A program made the translations under genes and the position numbers. The notes beneath the pieces are model-generated. The model worked only from the letters and a program-made list of their open reading frames with translations. It made no database searches and was not told the DNA's origin. Positions 48,761 to 55,585 of a stretch of DNA of 64,000 nucleotides are shown here, piece by piece; within the stretch, counting starts at the first letter, position 1; each line of letters begins with the position of its first letter. This DNA comes from Oscillospiraceae bacterium (GTDB taxonomy: Bacteria; Bacillota; Clostridia; Oscillospirales; Ruminococcaceae), in assembly GCA_902362965.1 (NCBI GenBank), contig CABIYQ010000001.1, forward strand, positions 62,001-126,000, written 5' to 3'.

Positions 48761-48788
48761 TTGACAAATGAATAAGATATGGTATAAT
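48761..48788 (+). promoter_or_regulatory. Promoter of the hyd maturation operon
   Basis: TTGACA, 16 bp, TATAAT with TGG extended -10. Predicted transcription start near 48795, about 140 nt before the first gene. Confidence 0.8.
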
Positions 48789-48794
48789 TAAATC

Positions 48795-48920
48795 ATAATT
48801 ACTGTTTTCGGGCTGTGAAGAATTTATCTTAGCAATCGGCTTACAGGCTTATGGGCATATAATAATATGTAATAGCTTATAGTTTACCCGATTAGTTAGT
48901 AATCGGGTATTTTTATTTTT
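48795..48920 (+). ncRNA. Structured leader RNA with terminator, unassigned candidate riboswitch/attenuator
   Basis: The leader ends in an intrinsic terminator, ACCCGATTA/TAATCGGGT (48886-48894 with 48900-48908) plus T-rich tail, only about 15 nt before the start region of the first gene. CCGATT in its left arm (48888-48893) can also pair with AATCGG at 48834-48839, an upstream copy of the right arm, giving mutually exclusive antiterminator and terminator. A further stem joins GGCTGTGAAG (about 48811) to CTTACAGGC (about 48840). It does not match the riboswitch classes or T-box motifs I know. Confidence 0.6.
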
Positions 48921-48935
48921 GAAAGGATTTTAAAA

Positions 48936-49184
48936 ATGGAAAAAAGAATAGCGGTGCTTGCCGTGATTATCAATGAGCTTGAGTCATCAGAAAAGGTTAA
49001 TTTAGTTCTTCATGAATACAGTGGAATAATAATAGGAAGAATGGGTATTCCCTATAGAGAAAGGGGAGTTTCAGTTATATCTGTTGTTGTGGACACTGAT
49101 ACCGATACAATAAGCGCTATTACGGGTAAGCTGGGAAAAATCAGCGGTGTATCTGTAAAAGCAGCAATATCAAAAAGTAAATGA
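48936..49184 (+). CDS. TM1266-family iron-only hydrogenase system putative regulator
   Basis: 82 residues, ferredoxin-like ACT-type fold: RIAVLAVIINELESSEKVN, IIIGRMGIPYRERGVSVISVVVD, ITGKLGKISGVSVKAA. This small family is found beside HydE/HydF/HydG genes and is named a putative regulator; its ligand is unknown. GAAAGGA precedes the start. Its TGA overlaps an ATG in the hydG frame, so the two are closely linked. Confidence 0.88.
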   Translation: MEKRIAVLAVIINELESSEKVNLVLHEYSGIIIGRMGIPYRERGVSVISVVVDTDTDTISAITGKLGKISGVSVKAAISKSK

Positions 49185-49198
49185 AAGAGGTTAGAAAA

Positions 49199-50650
49199 AT
49201 GTATAACAGCAAATCAGTTAAATCAGAGGAATTTATTGATCATGAGGAAATAATGAAAGTCCTTGAATACGGTGAAAAGAACAAGGACAATTCCGAAATG
49301 GTTGATGAAATTTTAAAGAAAGCGGAATCATTAGTGGGACTGGATCGTTATGAGGTATCAGTTTTGCTTTACGCATGTGAAAATAAAGAAAATAAAGAAC
49401 TTCGTAAAAAAATATTTGCTATGGCTAGAAAAATTAAGGAAGCGATTTATGGTAAAAGGATTGTAATGTTTGCTCCTTTATATGTATCAAACTACTGTAT
49501 AAACGGCTGTAAATACTGCGGTTATCACTGCGGTTCCGGAATCAAAAGAAAGAAGCTTACTCAGGAGGAAATTGCAGAAGAATGCCGTGCAATTGAAGCA
49601 ATGGGTCACAAGCGAATTGCAATGGAAGCAGGGGAGGATCCGAAAAACTGCGATATTGATTATATTATCGAATGCATGAAAACTGCTTATGCAACTAAAA
49701 ACGGAAACGGTGAAATCAGAAGAATCAATGTAAATATTGCGGCAACTACTGTTGAGGATTATAAAAAACTAAAAGAAGCCGGAATAGGTACTTATGTTTT
49801 GTTCCAGGAAACATATCATAAACCTACATATGAAAACTTGCATCCGTCAGGACCAAAAAGCAATTATGATTATCACACAACAGCTCATGACAGAGCAATG
49901 CAGGGAGGAATTGACGATGTGGGTATCGGAGTATTGTTTGGACTTTATGAGTATAAATATGAAGTTATCGGTACAATGCTTCATGTAAAGCACCTTGAGG
50001 ATACATTTGGAATAGGTCCTCATACAATTTCAATTCCGAGAATCAGAATGGCAGAAGGCGTGGATTTAAGTCTGTTTCCGAATATAGTGACAGATGAACA
50101 GTTTAAAACGATTATTGCCGTTTACCGTTTAGCTGTACCATATACCGGAATGATAATTTCCACAAGAGAGGAGCAGAATTTCAGAGACGAAATTATTTCT
50201 CTGGGAATTTCACAGACCAGCGGCGGTTCATGTACAGGAGTTGGCGGATACGCTGAAAGATTAAGCAAGGGATACTGTGATAGCAGCTGCGATGATCAGA
50301 GTACTGCACAGTTTAAGGTCTCAGATGAGAGAACAGAAGCGGAAGTAACTAAAACGTTGCTGAAAAACGGATATATTCCAAGCTTCTGTACTGCCTGTTA
50401 CCGTGCCGGAAGGACCGGCGATCGTTTTATGCAGCTTGCAAAGACAGGAAATATTTCTAACTGCTGTCTGCCAAACGCTATGCTGACACTTGCTGAATAT
50501 GCTCTTGATTACGGTGATGAGGAATTCAATAAACTTACTTTTGATGTTATTGAATCTGAAAGAGAAAATATCAAGGAGGAGAAAGTAAGAGTTAAGTTTG
50601 ACGAATACCTTGAAAAAATTAAATCAGGGGAACGTGATTTCAGATTTTAA
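49199..50650 (+). CDS. hydG: [FeFe]-hydrogenase maturase HydG (radical SAM tyrosine lyase)
   Basis: 483 residues from the ATG at 49199 (AGAGG 8 nt upstream). It splits tyrosine to form the CO and CN ligands of the H-cluster. Radical SAM cluster CINGCKYCGYHC; SAM-binding GEDP; the HydG-specific C-terminal domain carries a second cluster motif CTACYRAGRTGDRFM, which separates it from the thiamine enzyme ThiH. SGGSCTGVGGY is also typical. It lies between the TM1266 gene and hydF. Confidence 0.95.
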   Translation: MYNSKSVKSEEFIDHEEIMKVLEYGEKNKDNSEMVDEILKKAESLVGLDRYEVSVLLYACENKENKELRKKIFAMARKIKEAIYGKRIVMFAPLYVSNYCINGCKYCGYHCGSGIKRKKLTQEEIAEECRAIEAMGHKRIAMEAGEDPKNCDIDYIIECMKTAYATKNGNGEIRRINVNIAATTVEDYKKLKEAGIGTYVLFQETYHKPTYENLHPSGPKSNYDYHTTAHDRAMQGGIDDVGIGVLFGLYEYKYEVIGTMLHVKHLEDTFGIGPHTISIPRIRMAEGVDLSLFPNIVTDEQFKTIIAVYRLAVPYTGMIISTREEQNFRDEIISLGISQTSGGSCTGVGGYAERLSKGYCDSSCDDQSTAQFKVSDERTEAEVTKTLLKNGYIPSFCTACYRAGRTGDRFMQLAKTGNISNCCLPNAMLTLAEYALDYGDEEFNKLTFDVIESERENIKEEKVRVKFDEYLEKIKSGERDFRF

Positions 50651-50670
50651 AGATCCGAAAGGAGATTACT

Positions 50671-51855
50671 ATGGTTTCAGAGATTAATCAGACGCCTAAG
50701 GCGTTGAGATTGCATATCGGAGTATTCGGAGATACTAACGCAGGCAAGTCTACATTTATTAACGCAGTTACCGGACAGAATATCGCTTTGACTTCCCCTG
50801 TTGCCGGAACAACAACGGATCCTGTGTTCAAGCCTATGGAATTACTGCCTTTAGGTCCGGTAGTGTTTATTGATACGGCAGGTCTTGACGATAAAAGCGA
50901 GCTTGGACAAATCCGTGTTGAAAAATCTATGGAACAGTTAGAAGTGTGCGATGCAGCAGTACTGGTAATAAGCAGTGAGAGTCAGAATGTCTGTTCCGTT
51001 AAAGAATATGTCAGTATGATAAAATCAAAGAAAATACCGTATGTTATTGTAGCGAATAAAATTAACGGTAAGAAATCTGAGTTGGACTTAGAACTGTATG
51101 GCAATGTTGTTTCGGCAGATTTAAATGATAAAAATGATATTGGTAAAATAAAAGAAGCTTTAATAGATTTGCTTAAAGATAAAATTGAAGATCCTGTTCT
51201 TACCGCTGATCTTGTACACCCTGGAGATTTAGTGATGCTCACTGCTCCGCAGGATATTCAGGCGCCTAAAGGACGTCTGATTCTTCCAGAAGTACAGGTT
51301 CTGAGAGATTTGCTTGACAATAACTGTATGGTAATGACTGTAACGTCTGATAATATCCGTAACGCACTGGATAGTCTTAAAAATCCGCCGGCACTTGTTG
51401 TTACCGATTCACAGATATTTAAGGAAGTCAACGAAATAATTCCGAAAGACATTCCCCTGACATCTTTTTCATTGCTGATGGCAAAAATCAAGGGGGATAT
51501 AAAAAGTCTTATAAAGGGTGCTGAATCAATTAATAATCTTACGGACGGTGATAAAGTTCTGATACTTGAAAGCTGTTCGCATCATGCTATGGATGACGAT
51601 ATTGCAAGAGTAAAGATACCTAATCTGTTAAGAAAATATACCGGTAAAAATCTTGTTATAGACAACATATCCGGACAAAATATAAGTATAAATATAAAAG
51701 ACTATAAACTTGCAATACATTGCGGAGGATGTATGATAAATAGAAAAGCTATGCTTAAAAAGCAACGGATATTTAGTGACGCCGGAATACCGATGACTAA
51801 TTTTGGAGTGTGCATAGCGTATATGAATGGAATGTTGAAAAGAATTTGTTATTAA
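50671..51855 (+). CDS. hydF: [FeFe]-hydrogenase maturation GTPase HydF
   Basis: 394 residues. Scaffold that assembles the 2Fe subcluster and hands it to the hydrogenase. G1 GDTNAGKST, G2 TTDPV, G3 DTAG, G4 NKIN; dimerisation domain; C-terminal cluster ligands CSHHAMDDD and HCGGCMINR. AAAGGAG before the start. HydE, the third maturase, is not in the window. Confidence 0.96.
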   Translation: MVSEINQTPKALRLHIGVFGDTNAGKSTFINAVTGQNIALTSPVAGTTTDPVFKPMELLPLGPVVFIDTAGLDDKSELGQIRVEKSMEQLEVCDAAVLVISSESQNVCSVKEYVSMIKSKKIPYVIVANKINGKKSELDLELYGNVVSADLNDKNDIGKIKEALIDLLKDKIEDPVLTADLVHPGDLVMLTAPQDIQAPKGRLILPEVQVLRDLLDNNCMVMTVTSDNIRNALDSLKNPPALVVTDSQIFKEVNEIIPKDIPLTSFSLLMAKIKGDIKSLIKGAESINNLTDGDKVLILESCSHHAMDDDIARVKIPNLLRKYTGKNLVIDNISGQNISINIKDYKLAIHCGGCMINRKAMLKKQRIFSDAGIPMTNFGVCIAYMNGMLKRICY

Positions 51856-51860
51856 ATTAT

Positions 51861-51905
51861 TGTCAATGAAATTTTGGAATATTTCTAGAATTTCATTGAC
51901 ATTTT
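51861..51905 (+). terminator. Terminator after hydF
   Basis: TGTCAATGAAATT/AATTTCATTGACA, 13 bp with a 15-nt loop, then TTTT. Its 3' arm contains the -35 box of the next gene. Confidence 0.65.
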
Positions 51906-51924
51906 GATTGTAATATTGTATAAT
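51896..51924 (+). promoter_or_regulatory. Promoter of the transglutaminase-dockerin gene
   Basis: TTGACA, 17 bp, TATAAT. The -35 lies inside the 3' arm of the hydF terminator. Confidence 0.75.
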
Positions 51925-51967
51925 ATGTTTAAAAGATATAGAGGCGGATTAAGGGTAAATAATTTGG

Positions 51968-52003
51968 AAGGAGGATACCATTATAATATGGTATAAAAGT
52001 TCT
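51968..52003 (+). promoter_or_regulatory. Hairpin between Shine-Dalgarno and start codon
   Basis: AAGGAGG (51968-51974) lies about 30 nt from the ATG at 52004. Between them ATACCAT (51975-51981) and ATGGTAT (51988-51994) form a perfect 7-bp stem around TATAAT. Folding reduces the effective spacing to 9 nt. The only closer ATG (51988) opens a two-codon frame. Confidence 0.55.
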
Positions 52004-53467
52004 ATGAAAAAATTTACCATTAGTTTTTTAACTGCTTTTTTCTTCTGTATATCTGTTTTTTCAGGTTCGGATGATTATGCAATCAGGACGGGACTTTCAG
52101 CTGCCGCTTTCGAGGCGATAAGTGCAGAAGAAGAATTTGATGCTGAAATATGTTATGATTCCGGCGATTGGAGTCAAACATCCTTGTTGATGCCAAATGA
52201 TTTTGAATTTCTTTATAATGAAAATACGTTCAGTTATTACGATCAGCTTGATGATAATAATAAATCGGCATATAATGCAATGAAAGTATGGCTTAATCCT
52301 ACAACTGAAAATATTTCGATTCCTTTGCCCGAATCAATAACCTTTCAGGCTGATTCAGCAAATATTTCTGATTGGAGCGATGATCAGCGAAGTGAATTCT
52401 GGAATCTTGTTATGGCAAATATTAAGGAGGGCAAAACAGCGCTGACATTTGATTATCCTGAATTATTCTGGCTGGATGAAAAAAAGATCACGGTATCTGT
52501 TGCAAATGCTAAAGTAAGCCGTAATTTTATAACAGGAAAATACACTGTATATGTTTCGGAAGTAACAGTAAGCGGTAATGTTAAAGATGTATATAATGAT
52601 GTTGAAACCGCTGAAAAATTTCAATCGATTTATGAAGACTGTGTGGATAAATTCACAGTAGAAGGAACAGATAATTACAGTAAAATTAAATATATTCATG
52701 ATTCAATAATAAAAAGAGTAAATTATGATTTATCTGCGCCGTACTATGATACCGCACTGGGATTTTTTATAGAACCTTATGGTATAGTTTGCGAAGGATA
52801 TTCAAAGGCTATGAAAATCTTATGCGATAAAGAAAATATACCATGCATTCTAGTAGTCGGAAACATAAATCTGGAAACAAATTTTGCACATATGTGGAAT
52901 TATGTGCAGATGGAAGACGGACAATGGTATGCAGTAGACTGTACATGGGACGATTTGGATGATGAAACGAATCCTGTTAAATATCAATACTTTCTTAAAG
53001 GGTCTGAAAGTTTTAACAGTAATCATACTCCGGATAATACGTATATAACTCCTGCATTTACTTATCCGGAATTAAGTGATACTGATTATGTGTATATTTC
53101 AGATCAGCCGATTGTCACAACTTCTGTAACGTCTCAGGTTACCTCTTCGGTAACTACTGTTTCAATAAGCGTTGAAAGTTCTGCAGTATCTAAAACTACT
53201 GTAACATCTGAAAGCAATGTAACATTAACTACATCAGCAGTTTCTTCTGTTGCTTTGACAACTTCTTCGTCTGGTACAGAAGTTGTTATAAAAGGAGATT
53301 TTAATAATAATGGAAAGCTTGATACGGGAGATGCAGTAATACTGCAAAGAAAATTAGTAAGGAGCTTGGAAATCAGCGATACGGATTTAAATTATGAGCT
53401 TAATGATGATAAGCGGTTAAACATCTGGGATTATGTTATTTTATTGCGCAGAATCAGAAGTATATAA
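52004..53467 (+). CDS. Secreted transglutaminase-like protein with C-terminal dockerin
   Basis: 487 residues. Signal peptide about 1-20; unknown N-terminal region about 40-210; transglutaminase-like cysteine-protease fold about 215-345 with the triad Cys 263 (GIVCEGYSKAM), His 296 (FAHMWNYV) and Asp 312 (WYAVDCTWDD); Ser/Thr-rich linker about 368-427; dockerin about 431-485 with DFNNNGKLDTGD and NDDKRLNIWDYV. Such domains act as cysteine peptidases or cross-linkers. A cellulosome-borne example could modify scaffold or plant wall proteins. Confidence 0.9.
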   Translation: MKKFTISFLTAFFFCISVFSGSDDYAIRTGLSAAAFEAISAEEEFDAEICYDSGDWSQTSLLMPNDFEFLYNENTFSYYDQLDDNNKSAYNAMKVWLNPTTENISIPLPESITFQADSANISDWSDDQRSEFWNLVMANIKEGKTALTFDYPELFWLDEKKITVSVANAKVSRNFITGKYTVYVSEVTVSGNVKDVYNDVETAEKFQSIYEDCVDKFTVEGTDNYSKIKYIHDSIIKRVNYDLSAPYYDTALGFFIEPYGIVCEGYSKAMKILCDKENIPCILVVGNINLETNFAHMWNYVQMEDGQWYAVDCTWDDLDDETNPVKYQYFLKGSESFNSNHTPDNTYITPAFTYPELSDTDYVYISDQPIVTTSVTSQVTSSVTTVSISVESSAVSKTTVTSESNVTLTTSAVSSVALTTSSSGTEVVIKGDFNNNGKLDTGDAVILQRKLVRSLEISDTDLNYELNDDKRLNIWDYVILLRRIRSI

Positions 53468-53499
53468 AAAAGAGCGGTATTTCCGCTCTTTTATTTTTT
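53468..53499. terminator. Bidirectional terminator
   Basis: AAAAGAGCGG/CCGCTCTTTT around TATTT, then a T-rich run on plus. It serves the convergent gene pair on either side. Confidence 0.85.
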
Positions 53500-53525
53500 T
53501 ATATTTTGGTTATTTTTAAGCAGCA

Positions 53526-54167
53526 TTATATTTTTGAATAGCCAAAGCTGTTAATAATTGCATCAACTTTTTGACCGGATTTACAAAGCTTGCAGTCATG
53601 AGCCGACATGGTTTCGTAATTATTCAGATCTTCAGAAGTAAAAATTGAATTGATTTGAATGCCGTTATGTTCGTTTATCGCACTGAATATAGAAGCAACA
53701 CCGGCAAGCTGACCGTTATAATATTGCAGACACTCAACTGAACGGTTGATAGTTTTTCCCGTTGAAGCAGATGAAATCAAAAGAAGAATCTGTTTATTGA
53801 AAACGTGTTTTTGAATATTATCCCTGAAAATCATTTGATTGTTTGCATTGGTTTCCGGAGTAATTACACAAATGTCCTTTCCGCTGTTGATAGAGGTATG
53901 TCCTTCCTTTGCAAGCTCTCTTGCAAGAAAAGCGCCGATGATTTCAGTGCCTTCAAGACATATAATTGTATCGACAGACAAATTGGAAATATATGCTTTT
54001 GCAAGTTCTCTTGCAGTTTCCTTTGCTACCTTATGATGAGTTTTGATTTTTGTCATATCAATATAGTAATTAACATGTGAATGATTGGTTGCAAAATGTC
54101 CGGGAATTACTCCGATTTTTATTTTGCTGTTGGATTTTGATTTGATTTCTAATATTCTTGTTTCCAT
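53526..54167 (-). CDS. Phosphoribosyltransferase-like protein (PyrE-related)
   Basis: 213 residues resembling clostridial proteins labelled orotate phosphoribosyltransferase. The fold pattern DTIICLEGTEIIGAFLARELA and ICVITPETNANNQMIF is clear, but the usual DD-x-x-TTG PRPP loop is changed to LLLISSASTGKTINR, so orotate transfer is doubtful. A CKLCKSGQ cysteine pair near the C-terminus may bind metal. GGAGG precedes the ATG. Own promoter; not among pyrimidine genes. Confidence 0.75.
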   Translation of the reverse strand: METRILEIKSKSNSKIKIGVIPGHFATNHSHVNYYIDMTKIKTHHKVAKETARELAKAYISNLSVDTIICLEGTEIIGAFLARELAKEGHTSINSGKDICVITPETNANNQMIFRDNIQKHVFNKQILLLISSASTGKTINRSVECLQYYNGQLAGVASIFSAINEHNGIQINSIFTSEDLNNYETMSAHDCKLCKSGQKVDAIINSFGYSKI

Positions 54168-54201
54168 TATTTTGTTCCTCCATTAGAATTTTATTAATAT
54201 A

Positions 54202-54230
54202 ATTATAACAGATTATACATAATATGTCAA
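54202..54230 (-). promoter_or_regulatory. Promoter of the PRTase-like gene
   Basis: TTGACA, 17 bp, TATAAT on the minus strand. Confidence 0.8.
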
Positions 54231-54301
54231 TCTGAAATATAAATATTTATGCAAATTAAAATGATTTCTGGGAGAAGCTTTAATAAAGTCAGAATTTTAT
54301 A

Positions 54302-54330
54302 TTTACTTTTAATCGGTTTTATGATATTAT
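54302..54330 (+). promoter_or_regulatory. Promoter of the membrane-anchored GH25 gene
   Basis: TTTACT, 17 bp, TATTAT, about 20 nt before the AAAGGAGG ribosome site. Confidence 0.55.
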
Positions 54331-54353
54331 TAATTTATGAAAAGGAGGCGGCA

Positions 54354-55295
54354 ATGAAAGCGGTAATAAAAAATATTTTAATAATAGTTGAGCTTATACT
54401 TATTATTTTTCTGTCGGTGGTTGTTTACTTTTTATACCAAAAAAATAATGAAGCTGTAACTACAATGGGAGCCGGAAGTATATCGACTGATCAATATGAA
54501 GATATAGATAGAAAAGTAAACGAGAATTACTATGAGCTGAGCGGCAAGAAAATACTTCTGGAGGACGGTACATACGGAGAAATATGGATTCCTGTTTTGG
54601 AAAATGTTCCGGCTTTTTCCAAAGAAATTGACCAGATAAAAACAAGAAACGGACGAAAATACTATTTAGACGGTTCTGATATAACATCATTGCTCGGCGT
54701 AGATGTTTCTGTCCATCAGGAAAACATTGATTGGCAGAAGGTAAAAGAATCAGGAATAGATTTTGCCATGATTCGTCTGGGTTATAGGGGTTACGGCAGC
54801 GGCGAAGCCGGACTTGATGAAAATTATGCTGAAAATATTCAGGGAGCAAGAGAGGCGGGAATTGATGCCGGAGTATATTTTTTTTCCCAGGCAATAACAG
54901 TTGAAGAAGCAGTTGAAGAAGCGAATCTTGTTATTGAAAGCCTGAAAGGACTTGATATAAATTATCCTGTAGTATATGACTGGGAAATCATTTATGATGA
55001 CACTGCAAGAACGGATAATGTATCTGTCGACGTTCTTACGGATTGCTGCGTGGCATTCTGTGAAACTATAAGAAATGCCGGATATACTCCTATGATATAT
55101 CAAAATAAGCGTACTACTATTTTTAAGCTTGATTTGAACAGGCTGACGGACTATGATTTTTGGTTAGCGGAATATGGTTCGGAACCTACATACTATTATG
55201 ACTTTGATATGTGGCAATATACAAGTACTGGAAGTGTTCCCGGAATAGAGGGAGATGTGGATCTGAATATAAGTTTCAAGGACTACAGCAAATAA
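54354..55295 (+). CDS. Membrane-anchored GH25 muramidase
   Basis: 313 residues from the ATG at 54354, which has AAAGGAGG at good spacing; the longer open frame runs over the promoter. One N-terminal membrane helix (about 6-28) without a cleavage site, a spacer about 30-110, and the GH25 domain about 113-310 with VDVSVHQENIDW (Asp 117), YDWE (Asp 209, Glu 211) and MWQYTSTGSVPGI. It is distinct from the secreted GH25 at 44350: a membrane helix, not a Thr-rich linker, so it probably trims wall close to the membrane. Confidence 0.9.
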   Translation: MKAVIKNILIIVELILIIFLSVVVYFLYQKNNEAVTTMGAGSISTDQYEDIDRKVNENYYELSGKKILLEDGTYGEIWIPVLENVPAFSKEIDQIKTRNGRKYYLDGSDITSLLGVDVSVHQENIDWQKVKESGIDFAMIRLGYRGYGSGEAGLDENYAENIQGAREAGIDAGVYFFSQAITVEEAVEEANLVIESLKGLDINYPVVYDWEIIYDDTARTDNVSVDVLTDCCVAFCETIRNAGYTPMIYQNKRTTIFKLDLNRLTDYDFWLAEYGSEPTYYYDFDMWQYTSTGSVPGIEGDVDLNISFKDYSK

Positions 55296-55301
55296 ACTTT
55301 G

Positions 55302-55328
55302 AAAGAGCAGTAATAAATACTGCTCTTT
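55302..55328 (+). terminator. Stem-loop after the anchored GH25 gene
   Basis: AAAGAGCAGT/ACTGCTCTTT, 10 bp around AATAAAT, followed by AAATTT; moderate. Confidence 0.6.
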
Positions 55329-55426
55329 AAATTTCGTTTAATTTACTTTATTATTTCACATAATTTTAACTTGAATAAAATAATATTAAAATTAGATAGA
55401 TAAAAGAAAGTCACAGAGGGGAAAAC

Positions 55427-55585
55427 ATGAAAAGGTGTGATTTTTCTTATGAACAAATTAAAAAAAATAATCAGTGTACTGATGATGATTACAATGGTAT
55501 CTGTTGTATCGGCAGGGTGCAGCGGGAAGAATACAAATTCAGAATCTGTGTCTGGATCGGCAGAAACATCAGAGACATTATCTAG
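55427..55585 (+). CDS. Overlapping 52-codon upstream ORF (doubtful)
   Basis: AGAGGGG lies 5 nt before the ATG at 55427, a better ribosome site than that of the lipoprotein start at 55449. It reads MKRCDFSYEQIKKN and ends at 55585, out of frame with the lipoprotein. The product resembles nothing I know; it may only serve to bring ribosomes to the next start. Confidence 0.3.
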   Translation: MKRCDFSYEQIKKNNQCTDDDYNGICCIGRVQREEYKFRICVWIGRNIRDII

